Below are positions 1-9,048 of a DNA stretch of 64,000 nucleotides, piece by piece. Within the stretch, counting starts at the first letter, position 1. Each line of letters opens with the position of its first letter. The position numbers and the translations under genes were made by a program. The notes beneath the pieces are model-generated. The model was not told the DNA's origin and ran no database searches. It saw only the letters and a list, made by a program, of their open reading frames with translations. Source of the stretch: Streptomyces griseofuscus (lineage in GTDB: Bacteria > Actinomycetota > Actinomycetes > Streptomycetales > Streptomycetaceae); assembly GCF_014673495.1 (NCBI RefSeq), contig NZ_CP051006.1:4960001-5024000 (forward strand), read 5' to 3'.

Positions 1-294
1 CGGGTCGTGACCGCCGCCGCCGTCATCATGATCGCCGTCTTCTCCGGCTTCATCGGCTCCAGCGAGTCCATGGTCAAGATGATCGGCTTCGGCCTCGCCA
101 TCGCCGTCTTCTTCGACGCGTTCATCGTCCGCATGGCGATCGTCCCGGCCGTCCTCGCCCTGCTGGGCAAGCGGGCCTGGTGGCTGCCGAAGTGGCTGGA
201 CCGGATCCTGCCCAACGTGGACGTCGAGGGCGAGGGTCTGCGCACCCGGGCCGCCGACGGCAAGGAGGACGAGCGGGAGCTGGTACGCGCCTGA
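1..294 (+). CDS. MMPL/RND family exporter, C-terminal fragment
   Basis: This is the last 97 codons of a gene that begins outside the window. Two hydrophobic stretches are visible, about bases 20-75 and 85-165, followed by a polar tail rich in Asp, Glu and Arg. The final helix running into Leu-Leu-Gly-Lys-Arg and a Trp-Trp-Leu-Pro segment is what one sees at the end of actinobacterial MMPL proteins, which are RND-superfamily exporters of lipids or drugs. The substrate cannot be inferred from this fragment. The gene is separated by about 150 bases from the next gene, so it probably ends its transcription unit. Confidence 0.75.
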   Translation, partial: RVVTAAAVIMIAVFSGFIGSSESMVKMIGFGLAIAVFFDAFIVRMAIVPAVLALLGKRAWWLPKWLDRILPNVDVEGEGLRTRAADGKEDERELVRA

Positions 295-443
295 CGTACG
301 GCTGCCGCCTGTGAACGGCCGGTGGGGGTGCCCGTGGGGACGGGGCTGCACCCTCACCGGCTTTTTCCTTGTCCGGGGGTTGTCCCGTGCGGTCCTGGCT
401 GCCGTGTGCGTTGTACGGGTACGGCGACGACGGGAGGTGGCAC

Positions 444-1289
444 GTGAACGACGGTGTGGACGAGGCGGGTTGGGACGTCGAGCCCGGTGATGAGATCGAA
501 CCGGTGGTGCAGGCGGTGGGACGGCTGCTGAGGGTGTGCCGGGAGGCGGCGGGGCTGCGCCCCGGTGAGCTGGCGGAAGTGCTCGGGTACGGCGAGGACC
601 TGATCCGGAAGATCGAGCGGGGCCAGCGCATTCCACGCCCGGAGTTCCTGGACAAGGCCGACCATGTCCTGCACGCGAACGGCCATCTCCGGGCCTTCAT
701 GGAGGACATGAGACGGGCCCGGTACCCGAAGAAGGTGCGCCGGCTGAAGGAGCTGGAGGACCGGGCCGTGGAGATGCTGCTGTACAGCAACCACAACATC
801 CATGGGTTGTTGCAGACGGAGGAGTACGCACGCACGCTGTTCGGGATGACCCAGCCCGCACTGCCGGACGACGTCATCGAGCGGGAGACCGCAGGTCGCG
901 TGGCCCGGCAGTCGGTCTTCGAAAAGGATCCCGCGCCGACGCTCGGCTTCGTACAGGAGCAGGTGACGTTGGAGCGCCCTTACGGCTCGGAGGCAGTGCT
1001 GCGTCGTCAACTGGAACATTTGCTGGAACTCACCCGGTTGCGACATGTCACGCTCCAGGTGATGCCGACCAAGCGTCACGATCATGCGGGTACCCAGGGT
1101 CTCATCGAGATACTGAAGTTCGCGGACGGCTCAGCGATCGGGCGTTCCGACGGAGCGTTTAACGGTCGCCCGGTCCAAAACCCCAGGGAACTGCGGATCT
1201 TGGAGTTGCGCTATGGCATGATCCGGGCGCAGGCTCTCCCCCCAAGGGAGTCGCAAGCCTTCATCGAGCACGCGCTGGGGAGACTATGA
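444..1289 (+). CDS. XRE-family helix-turn-helix regulator with DUF5753 domain
   Basis: A 281-residue DNA-binding protein. The first 80 residues form a Cro/C1-type helix-turn-helix (Ala-Gly-Leu-Arg-Pro-Gly-Glu-Leu-Ala, then a recognition helix ending Arg-Lys-Ile-Glu-Arg-Gly). The remainder is the DUF5753 sensing or effector region with the typical Thr-Glu-Glu-Tyr-Ala-Arg motif. An in-frame TTG at 369 gives a longer form, but GTG at 444 is preceded by GGGAGGTGG and is preferred. The stop overlaps the start of the first DUF397 gene (ATGA), so the two are translationally coupled. XRE-DUF5753/DUF397 modules resemble the WhiJ system and are highly multiplied in Streptomyces, where some affect development; the role of this copy is unknown. 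Confidence 0.88.
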   Translation: MNDGVDEAGWDVEPGDEIEPVVQAVGRLLRVCREAAGLRPGELAEVLGYGEDLIRKIERGQRIPRPEFLDKADHVLHANGHLRAFMEDMRRARYPKKVRRLKELEDRAVEMLLYSNHNIHGLLQTEEYARTLFGMTQPALPDDVIERETAGRVARQSVFEKDPAPTLGFVQEQVTLERPYGSEAVLRRQLEHLLELTRLRHVTLQVMPTKRHDHAGTQGLIEILKFADGSAIGRSDGAFNGRPVQNPRELRILELRYGMIRAQALPPRESQAFIEHALGRL

Positions 1290-1477
1290 GCACGCCGGAA
1301 CTCCACTGGTTCAAGAGCAGCTACAGCAGCAGTGGCGAGCCCGGCGACTGCGTCGAGGTGGCCACCACCCCCGCCACGATCCACGTCCGCGACTCCAAGA
1401 GCCCTCACACCGCGCAGCTGACTGTGGCCTCTTCTGCCTGGACGAGTTTCCTTGTTCTGGTCGACGAGCATCTTTAG
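1286..1477 (+). CDS. DUF397 small protein, copy 1
   Basis: A 63-residue protein starting Met-Ser-Thr-Pro-Glu-Leu and containing the DUF397 hallmarks: Trp-Phe-Lys-Ser-Ser-Tyr-Ser, then Gly-Asp-Cys-Val-Glu-Val, then Val-Arg-Asp-Ser-Lys. It overlaps the XRE gene by four bases. In the known XRE/DUF397 pairs the small protein antagonises or modulates the regulator; that role is inferred here from family and gene order. Four bases after its stop comes a second, closely similar copy. Confidence 0.85.
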   Translation: MSTPELHWFKSSYSSSGEPGDCVEVATTPATIHVRDSKSPHTAQLTVASSAWTSFLVLVDEHL

Positions 1478-1481
1478 GGTT

Positions 1482-1673
1482 ATGAGCACGCCGGAACTGC
1501 ACTGGTTCAAGAGCAGCTACAGCAGCAGCAACGAGCCCGGCGACTGCGTCGAGGTAGCCGTCGCCTCCGCCGCGGTCCACATCCGCGACTCCAAGACGCC
1601 GCACTCCGCGCGGCTGGCGGTCGCACCGTCCGCCTGGGTAAATTTCCTCGCTGTGGTCGGGGAGCGTCGTTAA
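1482..1673 (+). CDS. DUF397 small protein, copy 2 (tandem duplicate)
   Basis: A 63-residue paralogue of the preceding gene. The first 25 codons are almost identical to those of copy 1 at the nucleotide level, while the C-terminal half differs more (Ala-Val-Ala-Ser-Ala-Ala instead of Ala-Thr-Thr-Pro-Ala). ATG at 1482 was chosen because it aligns exactly with the start of copy 1; an upstream in-frame start at 1452 would lie inside copy 1. The TAA stop at 1671-1673 is also the first half of a -10 hexamer for the next gene. Confidence 0.83.
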   Translation: MSTPELHWFKSSYSSSNEPGDCVEVAVASAAVHIRDSKTPHSARLAVAPSAWVNFLAVVGERR

Positions 1674-1676
1674 TGT
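1671..1676 (+). promoter_or_regulatory. Probable -10 element for a leaderless YbaK-like transcript
   Basis: TAATGT fits the Streptomyces -10 pattern TANNNT and lies exactly six bases before the ATG at 1683, with no ribosome binding site between. This spacing would place transcription start on the A of the ATG. The hexamer overlaps the stop codon of the preceding DUF397 gene. Confidence 0.55.
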
Positions 1677-1682
1677 GCCGCT

Positions 1683-2204
1683 ATGACGACACCAGCCACT
1701 GACACCGACGGATCCGGCGCGCACCCCCGTTTCGCCGAGGCACTGAAGGAACTCGGCCTGGAGGAGGTGCTCGGGCGGGCCCGGAGGTTTCCCGAGGGGA
1801 CCCGGACTGCCGTGGAGGCCGCCGCGGCCGTGGGATGTGAACTCAGCCAGATCTGCAAGTCGTTGGTGTTCGCCGCCGACGGGGTGCCGGTGCTCGTGCT
1901 CATGGACGGGGCGTCCCGGGTGGACGTGGAGCGGGTCCGGGAGGAGCTGGGGGTCACCAAGGTGGGGCGGGCCGACGCGCAGGCGGTGCGGGAGGTCACC
2001 GGCTACGCCATCGGAGGCGTGCCGCCCTTCGGGCACCGCACCAGCACCCGGGTGCTCGCCGACCGCTCACTGCTCGCGCACGACGTGGTGTGGGCCGCAG
2101 CCGGGACGCCGTACGCCGTCTTCCCGATCGGACCGAAGGAACTCGTCACCCACGCACAGGCCACCCTCGTGGACGTGCGCGAGCGGCCCGCCGACGGGGT
2201 GTGA
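1683..2204 (+). CDS. YbaK/EbsC family aminoacyl-tRNA deacylase-like protein
   Basis: A 173-residue single-domain protein of the YbaK/ProX/INS superfamily, which hydrolyses mischarged aminoacyl-tRNA such as Cys-tRNA(Pro) or Ala-tRNA(Pro). Visible family features are Cys-Glu-Leu-Ser-Gln-Ile-Cys-Lys-Ser-Leu-Val-Phe with the conserved Lys near residue 59, the central Gly-Tyr-Ala-Ile-Gly-Gly-Val-Pro-Pro-Phe-Gly-His loop near residue 110, and a Pro-Tyr-Ala-Val-Phe-Pro segment near the end. The tRNA specificity cannot be told from sequence. The gene appears to be transcribed leaderlessly. Confidence 0.85.
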   Translation: MTTPATDTDGSGAHPRFAEALKELGLEEVLGRARRFPEGTRTAVEAAAAVGCELSQICKSLVFAADGVPVLVLMDGASRVDVERVREELGVTKVGRADAQAVREVTGYAIGGVPPFGHRTSTRVLADRSLLAHDVVWAAAGTPYAVFPIGPKELVTHAQATLVDVRERPADGV

Positions 2205-2283
2205 TCGCGCCGCGAGCGAGTCGTTTCCGTCAGGGACGGTTGTAGCGGTCCCATCAGAGGTGCTTCCCTGCCACCCTGGTGCG

Positions 2284-3066
2284 ATGGCAAGCGAACTCCC
2301 GCCGGGGCGCCCACCGCGAGTCCTCAACCCGCTGTGGATCATCGCGCTGTTCCTGGGGCTCTCGGAGACCACGGTGGGTATCGCCGCCGCTGAGTCGAGC
2401 GGCTGGGTGCAAGGGCTGCTCGCGGTGTTCGCCGTCTCGTTTCCCCTCCTGGTGTCCACCGTGTTCTTCCTCATCCTGTGGCAGCGGCCGGAGGTGCTCT
2501 ACGCACCCGGGGACTTCCCCGAGCACGTCCCGATCAACACCTACGTGGACGGCATGCGCCGGCGGGCCGCGCATGATCCCGACATCATCCAGGCGGTCGT
2601 CAACGACACGCTGCGGGTGGTGCTGCCCGCGGCTCTGGAGAGTCCCTCGGACGCCTCCGATGTCCTGGAGGAGGCGATGGCCTCGGCCGAACAGGCCCTC
2701 GCCGAGCGCGTTCTGACCGTCGACATCAGCCCCATCACGAAGGCCCCCGGAGACACGTACCGCTGCACGGTCTTCAGCACGCAGACGGTGAGCGGCTTCC
2801 TCGACGCACTATGGGCGGACGCCCTCGACGGCTTCGTCCGACCGTTCAGATACGGCCGGGACTGGGTGCTGGTCGACCGGCGGAGCAAGCGGCAGCTCAG
2901 GGATCTGGGCTCCGACTGGGCCTGGAAGAACGCCATGGAAAGCGACGAGAGGCTCCTCAGCGCAGTGGGCATCACCCCCGGGTCCCACCTGGTCGCCGTG
3001 CGCCTGGACACCCCCCGCCACCACCTCCCCCACCCCACCGAACCCCGCGCGACCGCGCGCAACTAG
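2284..3066 (+). CDS. Conserved membrane protein of unknown function
   Basis: A 260-residue protein. Two hydrophobic helices, about residues 14-34 and 38-60, are followed by a soluble domain of about 200 residues with no motif I can assign. ATG at 2284 is preceded, six bases away, by CACCCT, which could be a weak -10 for leaderless expression; no ribosome binding site is evident. The TAG stop is shared base for base with the stop of the convergent lipoprotein gene (CTAG at 3063-3066). The soluble domain is probably cytoplasmic or membrane-associated, but its function is not recognised. Confidence 0.7.
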   Translation: MASELPPGRPPRVLNPLWIIALFLGLSETTVGIAAAESSGWVQGLLAVFAVSFPLLVSTVFFLILWQRPEVLYAPGDFPEHVPINTYVDGMRRRAAHDPDIIQAVVNDTLRVVLPAALESPSDASDVLEEAMASAEQALAERVLTVDISPITKAPGDTYRCTVFSTQTVSGFLDALWADALDGFVRPFRYGRDWVLVDRRSKRQLRDLGSDWAWKNAMESDERLLSAVGITPGSHLVAVRLDTPRHHLPHPTEPRATARN

Positions 3067-3524
3067 GTCTTGTTGATCCGCCAGGCGATCATGCCCGCAG
3101 CGCCGGGTTTCCCCCGCACATCGACCTTGAGCGCGCTTTCGGCCGTCAAACGCTCGAAGACCACGGACCCGTCGCAGGGAACCGCCTTCTTCCCGGCCGC
3201 GCCGGCCGACGTCACGACGAGCTCCGCGGCCCCCTTCCCGACGCACACCACGGTGAGCTTGCAGGCCGCGCCGTGAGTCAGACCGGGCTGCGTGTGCACC
3301 CCGCCCGAGACGCGTTCGACGCCCGACTCGACCATGGAACTGCCGCCGTCACTCGCCGCGTCGAGCGCGGACTGCGCCTGCGCCGTGAGCTTTCTGTCGG
3401 CCTGGGCGCCGCCCCTGTGGTGCGTAGCCGCAGGCGCGGGGTCGCCCTTCGCTGAGCAGGCGGTGAGCAGGAGCGCCGGTATCACGGCGCTGACCGAGAG
3501 CCGCACCGGTCCGTGCCGTCGCAT
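3063..3524 (-). CDS. Putative secreted lipoprotein of unknown function
   Basis: A 153-residue protein with a lipoprotein signal peptide: Met-Arg-Arg-His, a hydrophobic core, and the lipobox Leu-Thr-Ala-Cys with Cys23 as the predicted lipidated residue. ATG at 3524 was chosen because GGAG lies just upstream and the signal peptide then starts properly; longer in-frame starts would bury it. The mature part is Ala/Gly/Lys-rich and contains two Cys that may pair (in Ala-Cys-Lys-Leu-Thr-Val-Val-Cys). The gene converges on the preceding membrane protein with a four-base overlap at the two stops. Confidence 0.72.
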   Translation of the reverse strand: MRRHGPVRLSVSAVIPALLLTACSAKGDPAPAATHHRGGAQADRKLTAQAQSALDAASDGGSSMVESGVERVSGGVHTQPGLTHGAACKLTVVCVGKGAAELVVTSAGAAGKKAVPCDGSVVFERLTAESALKVDVRGKPGAAGMIAWRINKT

Positions 3525-3600
3525 TCGTTCTCCGGTTCCTGCGGGGCTTCCCGTGGTACGGGAAGCTGGAGACGACACACTATGACTTCAGGGAGCGCCA

Positions 3601-4491
3601 ATGAGTGACAAGCCGATCGTCAGCGTCCTGGGTACCGGCATCATGGGCGCCGCCATGGCGCGCAATCTGTGCCGGGCGGGGCTGGAGGTGCGGGCCTGGA
3701 ACCGTACCCGGGACAAGGCCGAGCCGCTGGCCGCCGACGGAGCCCGGATCGCCGACACCCCCGCCGAGGCCGTCGAGGGCGCCGATGTCGTCCTGACGAT
3801 GCTCTACGACGGCAACACCGTCCTGGAGGTCATGCGGGAGGCCGCCCCCGCACTGCGCCGCGGGGCCGCCTGGGTGCAGTCCACCACCGCCGGGTCCGAG
3901 CTGATCGGCGACCTGGCGGCCTTCGCCGACGCGCACGGACTGCTCTTCTACGACGCCCCCGTGCTCGGCACCAAGGAGCCCGCCGAGGCCGGGAAGCTCA
4001 CCGTGCTGGCGGCCGGGCCCGAGGAGGGGCGCGCGGCGGTCACGCCGGTGTTCGACGCGGTCGGCGCCAAGACCCTGTGGACCGGCGAGGACGGGGCCGA
4101 GGGCAGCGCCAGCCGGCTGAAGCTGGTCGCCAACAGCTGGGTGCTCGCCGTCACCGCGGCCACCGGCGAGACACTGGCCCTCGCCAAGGGCCTCGACGTC
4201 GACCCGCAGAAGTTCTTCGAGCTGATCGGCGGCGGCCCGCTCGACATGGGGTACCTGCGGGCCAAGTCCCAGGTGCTGCTGGAGGGGAAGCTGACCCCGG
4301 CGTCGTTCGCGGTCACCACCGCCGAGAAGGACGCCCGGCTCATCGTGGCCGCGGGCCAGGGGAACGGCGTACGCCTCGACGTGGCCGAGGCCACCGCAGA
4401 GCGGTTCGCCCGCGCGGCCGCGCAGGGGCACGGCCAGGAGGACATGGCCGCCGCGTACTTCGCCAGCTTCGAGGAGAAGGACGGGAACTGA
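3601..4491 (+). CDS. NAD(P)-dependent beta-hydroxyacid dehydrogenase family oxidoreductase
   Basis: A 296-residue member of the 3-hydroxyisobutyrate/6-phosphogluconate dehydrogenase-like family. The N-terminus has the Rossmann dinucleotide loop Gly-Thr-Gly-Ile-Met-Gly (residues 11-16). A substrate-binding strand with Asp-Ala-Pro-Val-Leu-Gly lies near residues 118-123, and the conserved catalytic Lys is Lys174 in Leu-Lys-Leu-Val-Ala-Asn-Ser-Trp. Length fits the family. Such enzymes oxidise short beta-hydroxyacids or, in the imine-reductase branch, reduce cyclic imines; the substrate is not predictable here. GGGAG a few bases upstream supports ATG 3601. Confidence 0.88.
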   Translation: MSDKPIVSVLGTGIMGAAMARNLCRAGLEVRAWNRTRDKAEPLAADGARIADTPAEAVEGADVVLTMLYDGNTVLEVMREAAPALRRGAAWVQSTTAGSELIGDLAAFADAHGLLFYDAPVLGTKEPAEAGKLTVLAAGPEEGRAAVTPVFDAVGAKTLWTGEDGAEGSASRLKLVANSWVLAVTAATGETLALAKGLDVDPQKFFELIGGGPLDMGYLRAKSQVLLEGKLTPASFAVTTAEKDARLIVAAGQGNGVRLDVAEATAERFARAAAQGHGQEDMAAAYFASFEEKDGN

Positions 4492-4573
4492 GCCCGGCCG
4501 CCGAGATGACGTGCGCCGCGCCCGGGAGCACCCTGGAGACAGCCGGAATGTGCGTTGCCCGGAGGTGGCCGAC

Positions 4574-4879
4574 ATGACGCAGACCATGCAGCAGACGCAG
4601 ACCATGATGCACACCGCTGTCGGGTGGCATGTCGAGCTGGAGTTCGAGGAGGACGGTCAGCACACGCGCGCGGCGGCCCTGGTCCGGTTGCCCGACGGCA
4701 GCGAGGTGAGGGGGCACGGACACGCCAGCCGCCATCACATCGACCATGACCAGCCCAGGGTCGGCGAGGAGATCGCCGGGGCCCGCGCCCTCAACCAGAT
4801 CGCCATGGAACTGCTGAACAAGGCGCACACGGAGATCGACGCGGATTCGGGGCGTACCTCGCACCCGATCCACGTCTGA
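4574..4879 (+). CDS. DUF1876 domain protein
   Basis: A 101-residue soluble protein. After a Gln/Thr/Met-rich start comes Gly-Trp-His-Val-Glu-Leu-Glu-Phe-Glu-Glu-Asp and an Arg-Gly-His-Gly-His-Ala-Ser-Arg-His block, which I recognise as the DUF1876 (dsRBD-like) family common in actinomycetes. ATG 4574 is preceded by GGAGGTGG; an in-frame upstream start at 4511 has no such signal. These proteins are often linked to stress or osmotic regulons; no function is established that I can name. Confidence 0.75.
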   Translation: MTQTMQQTQTMMHTAVGWHVELEFEEDGQHTRAAALVRLPDGSEVRGHGHASRHHIDHDQPRVGEEIAGARALNQIAMELLNKAHTEIDADSGRTSHPIHV

Positions 4880-4948
4880 GCCCCCAGGCCCAGCCCAGCC
4901 CGCAGCCCCCAGCCCCGAGCCGCGACCCGGGTCCTGAGCGCGGCCGGG

Positions 4949-6127
4949 TCACGCCTCCAGCGCCACCTTCAGCGCCCGTACCAGCGCCTGCGCCCTCGGG
5001 TCCGCCGTCACGCTCTTGCGGAAGCCGTTGGTGACATAGCCGAACGCGACGCCCGACTCCGGGTCGGCGAAGGCGAGCGCGCCGCCGCGGCCCGGGTGCC
5101 CGAAGGAGCCGGGGGACAGGAGCGGGGACGCGCTGCCGTGCAGCATGTGGCCGAGGCCGAAGCGGGTGGCGACCACGAGCACCCGGTCCGGTCCCGCCGA
5201 CTGCTCCGCGCGGGCCAGCTCCACCGTCTCGGGCGTGAACAGCCGTACCCCGCCGTCCACTTCGCCGATCAGCGACGCGTAGACGCGGGCCAGTCCGTCG
5301 GCCGTCGCGATGCCGTTGGAGGCGGGCAGGGCGGCGGCGCGGTACGCGGGGTCGTTCTCGTCCGGGAGCGGGGTGATCGCGGCGAAGGCGCGGCGGGTGA
5401 GCGAGTCCGGGTCGGCGTAGGCCGCGGACACCGAGCGCTTGGGCCGCAGCTTCAGCCCGCCCGCCGACTGCGGCGCCTCGATGTCCCCGACCCGTCCGAC
5501 GCGCCCCCGCTCGGCCTCGGGCAGCCCGAGCCACAGGTCCGCGCCGACCGGCCCGGCGATCTCGTCGGCCAGCCACTCGCCCACCGGGCGCCCGGTGACC
5601 CGCCGGACCAGTTCCCCGATGAGCCAGCTGTACGTCTGCGCGTGGTACCCGTGGTCCGTGCCCGGCTCCCACACCGGGGCCTGCGCGGCGACGGCCGCCG
5701 CGCCGAGGTCCGGGTCCGCCGCCTCGGCCGGGGTCAGCGGACGGTCCAGGACGGGCACGCCCGCGCGGTGCGCGAGCAGATGGCGTACGAGGGTCCGCTC
5801 CTTGCCCGCCGCCTTGTACTCGGGCCAGTACGTGCCGACCGGCGCGTCCAGGTCCAGCTCCCCGCGCTGGTGCAGCAGCAGAAGCCCGGCGGCGACGACG
5901 CCCTTGGTGGCGGAGCGCACGATCTGGGCGGTACCGGACTCCCAGGGGGCCGTACCGTCCACGTCCCGGGTGCCCGCCCACAGGTCGACCACCCGCCGTC
6001 CGTCGCGGTACACGGCGACCGCCGCGCCGTGCTCCCCGAGCAGGGCGAAGTTCGCCGCGAACGCCTCCCTGACCGGCTCGAAGCCCTCGGCCACCGTGCC
6101 GTTCACGACCACGTCCCCGCCCTCCAT
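4949..6127 (-). CDS. Serine hydrolase, beta-lactamase/esterase (family VIII) type
   Basis: A 392-residue cytoplasmic-looking enzyme of the class C beta-lactamase fold. Ser-Ala-Thr-Lys, the SxxK nucleophile motif, occurs about 75 residues from the N-terminus. A Tyr-rich block (Tyr-His-Ala-Gln-Thr-Tyr-Ser-Trp) matches the second catalytic motif, and Phe-Gly-His-Pro-Gly-Arg-Gly-Gly near residue 340 matches the C-terminal HxG motif. This pattern is typical of EstB-like esterases rather than secreted beta-lactamases, and no signal peptide is seen. ATG 6127 has GGAAGGG at a good distance; ATG 6136 is too close to that site. The gene is convergent with the DUF1876 gene. Confidence 0.85.
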   Translation of the reverse strand: MEGGDVVVNGTVAEGFEPVREAFAANFALLGEHGAAVAVYRDGRRVVDLWAGTRDVDGTAPWESGTAQIVRSATKGVVAAGLLLLHQRGELDLDAPVGTYWPEYKAAGKERTLVRHLLAHRAGVPVLDRPLTPAEAADPDLGAAAVAAQAPVWEPGTDHGYHAQTYSWLIGELVRRVTGRPVGEWLADEIAGPVGADLWLGLPEAERGRVGRVGDIEAPQSAGGLKLRPKRSVSAAYADPDSLTRRAFAAITPLPDENDPAYRAAALPASNGIATADGLARVYASLIGEVDGGVRLFTPETVELARAEQSAGPDRVLVVATRFGLGHMLHGSASPLLSPGSFGHPGRGGALAFADPESGVAFGYVTNGFRKSVTADPRAQALVRALKVALEA

Positions 6128-6227
6128 GTCCCGCATTCCCTTCCGCTCGCCTGCGACAGTGGGTGCAACAGCGGGTGTGGGCCTGCGATTCCTCGGCGAG
6201 TTCAGGCGTCCGTTTTCGTTGCCTTTG

Positions 6228-7034
<807 letters not shown>

Positions 7035-7041
7035 CCCGGAT

Positions 7042-7803
7042 TCACAGGGTCCATCCCAACAGGCAGACGACGAGGGCCGAGCAGGGGAGCGCGAGGGCGC
7101 GGCGCCACTGCGCGGGGGAGGCGGTGGCCTCCTCGATGACCGGCATCGACCCGGCGTACCCCCGGCTCACCATGGCCAGATGCACGCGCTCCCCGCGCTC
7201 GTAGGAGCGGATGAACAGCGCGCCGGCGGACTTGGCGAGCACCCCCCAGTGCCGTACGCCCCGTGCCTCGAAGCCGCGGGAGGCGCGGGCGATCCGCATC
7301 CGGCGCATCTCGTCGGTGATCACATCGCCGTAGCGGATCATGAAGGAGGCGATCTGCACCAGCAGCGGCGGCAGCTTCAACCGCTCAAGACCCAGCAGGA
7401 GTTGGCGCAGCTCGGTGGTGGTCGCGAGGAGCACGGAGGCGGCGACGCCGAGGGTGCCCTTGGCGAGCACGTTCCAGGCGCCCCACAGCCCGTTGACGCT
7501 CAGCGAGAGTCCGAGCACCTGCACCCGCTCGCCCTCCGCGACGAACGGCATCAGCACCGCGAACGCCACGAAGGGCACCTCGATCAGCAGCCGCCGCAGC
7601 AGGAACCCGGCGGGCACCCGGGCGCCGCGCGCCACGGCCGCGAGCAGTACGGCGTAGACCCCGAACGCCCATATCGCCTCGCGCGGGGTCGAGACCACGA
7701 CCAGCACGAAGAGGAGGGCGGCCGCGAGCTTGGTGTGCGGCGGGAGCGCGTGCACGGGCGAGTCCGCGTGCCGGTAGAGGCGATGGGCGTGGCCCGCACC
7801 CAT
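7042..7803 (-). CDS. cbiQ: ECF nickel/cobalt transporter transmembrane protein, CbiQ/NikQ type
   Basis: A 253-residue integral membrane protein, the T component of the metal importer. Several hydrophobic helices are visible. The cytoplasmic coupling region carries the two Ala/Ser-Arg-Gly motifs that bind the ATPase: Ala-Ser-Arg-Gly-Phe-Glu-Ala-Arg-Gly and, about 35 residues later, Ser-Arg-Gly-Tyr-Ala-Gly. The ATG follows the cbiM stop after a single base, so translation is coupled. Confidence 0.92.
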   Translation of the reverse strand: MGAGHAHRLYRHADSPVHALPPHTKLAAALLFVLVVVSTPREAIWAFGVYAVLLAAVARGARVPAGFLLRRLLIEVPFVAFAVLMPFVAEGERVQVLGLSLSVNGLWGAWNVLAKGTLGVAASVLLATTTELRQLLLGLERLKLPPLLVQIASFMIRYGDVITDEMRRMRIARASRGFEARGVRHWGVLAKSAGALFIRSYERGERVHLAMVSRGYAGSMPVIEEATASPAQWRRALALPCSALVVCLLGWTL

Positions 7804-7804
7804 G

Positions 7805-8887
7805 TCAGAGACCGTGGCTCACGGGCGGGACATCGGTGTCGCGGCGCCTGCGCACCGCCCAGAACACCGCGCTGCCCGCGACCACCGTGACCCCGACCCC
7901 GATCACGCCCGCGAGCCCACCGGACAGGCGTGCGTCGGAGACGTCCTTGACGCCGTAGTCGGCGAGCGGGGAACCGGCCGAGGCGTGCTCCCTCGCCCGG
8001 GTGTCGATCCCCTTGTCGTGCGCGACCTTCTCCAGGCCGTCGGGGCTCGCGGAGGCGTAGAAGCTGACGAATCCGGCGAGCACGAGGGAGGCGACGAGAC
8101 CGGTCACCCACACCTTGCGCCGCGAGGTGGGCGCCGCCGCGGGGGAGACGGGGGAGGCGGGCGCGTCGACCAGTTCGCCGTCCACCCGCAGCCGGAGCCG
8201 CTGCCGCAGCCCGCGCGCGCCGTGCACCAGGTCCGGGCGTACGGCGATCACGGCGCCGACCGTCAGCGCGGTGATCACCGCCTCGCCGACGCCGATCAGC
8301 ACGTGGACGCCGATCATGGCGGTCGCGACCTTGCCGATCGAGACGTCGGTGGTGCCGCCGACCGCGTAGATCAGGGTGAAGGCGCAGGCCGCGGCCGGCA
8401 CGGAGACGAGGGCTGCGACGAAGGAGGCCACGGTCACCGAGCGGCGCCCCCGGGGCAGCACGGCTAGCAGGCCGCGGAAGACGGCGTACGACACCACGGT
8501 GGTGACCAGCGCCATGTCCGTGATGTTGACGCCCAGCGCGGTCAGCCCGCCGTCCGCGAACAGCACGCCCTGCATCAGCAGCACCACGGACACACAGAGC
8601 ACACCGGTGTACGGGCCGACGAGTATCGCGGCCAGCGCCCCGCCCAGCAGATGGCCGCTGGTGCCGGCCGCCACGGGGAAGTTCAGCATCTGCACGGCGA
8701 AGATGAAGGCGGCCACGAGACCGGCCAACGGTGCGGTCTTCTCTCCCCCACGCTCGGCTTCGCTCGCGCGGGAGGTGCCCCCAAGTTCCCGTCGGGCACC
8801 GCGCAGGCTCACCGCGAGGGCGCCGGCGGCGATCACTCCGGTGACGGCGGAGGTGGGGGCGTCGATGAATCCGTCAGGTACATGCAC
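7805..8887 (-). CDS. cbiM: ECF nickel/cobalt substrate-binding permease, CbiM-CbiN fusion
   Basis: A 360-residue membrane protein. It begins Met-His-Val-Pro-Asp-Gly, the N-terminus whose amino group and His2 coordinate the metal in CbiM/NikM, and has about six helices over residues 1-220. After a linker, a further helix pair encloses Ser-Pro-Asp-Gly-Leu-Glu near residue 270, the PDGL domain of CbiN/NikN. The two components that are separate in many bacteria are therefore fused. It is the first gene of the operon, divergent from ssgE. Cobalt and nickel versions cannot be told apart by protein sequence alone; a Nur-like palindrome upstream suggests nickel. Confidence 0.92.
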   Translation of the reverse strand: MHVPDGFIDAPTSAVTGVIAAGALAVSLRGARRELGGTSRASEAERGGEKTAPLAGLVAAFIFAVQMLNFPVAAGTSGHLLGGALAAILVGPYTGVLCVSVVLLMQGVLFADGGLTALGVNITDMALVTTVVSYAVFRGLLAVLPRGRRSVTVASFVAALVSVPAAACAFTLIYAVGGTTDVSIGKVATAMIGVHVLIGVGEAVITALTVGAVIAVRPDLVHGARGLRQRLRLRVDGELVDAPASPVSPAAAPTSRRKVWVTGLVASLVLAGFVSFYASASPDGLEKVAHDKGIDTRAREHASAGSPLADYGVKDVSDARLSGGLAGVIGVGVTVVAGSAVFWAVRRRRDTDVPPVSHGL

Positions 8888-8907
8888 CGTTTGATTTTAG
8901 ACGCTTG

Positions 8908-8924
8908 TTGCGAACCCTTTGCAA
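8908..8924. promoter_or_regulatory. Nur-box-like palindrome (nickel repressor site)
   Basis: TTGCGAACCCTTTGCAA fits the consensus tTGCaa-N5-ttGCAA that I recall for Nur, the nickel-sensing Fur-family repressor of S. coelicolor, with one deviation (a to g). It lies about 20 bases upstream of the cbiM start, where a bound repressor would block transcription. Confidence 0.7.
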
Positions 8925-9048
8925 GTACTGGGTACTCGCCTCCTGCTCGGGGGGCGGCTCGGGCGAAATGTGCGACATTGGAGAGGAAACGGTTGAAAGT
9001 GGATGAAGTGGCTTTCGTAGGCGTCACTCAGGGTGAAAGGGCGTTCCC

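Noticed and set aside
8888..9048. Cobalamin riboswitch upstream of cbiM
   Set aside because: No B12-box-like sequence or matching structure was seen; the leader is short and holds a Nur-like palindrome.
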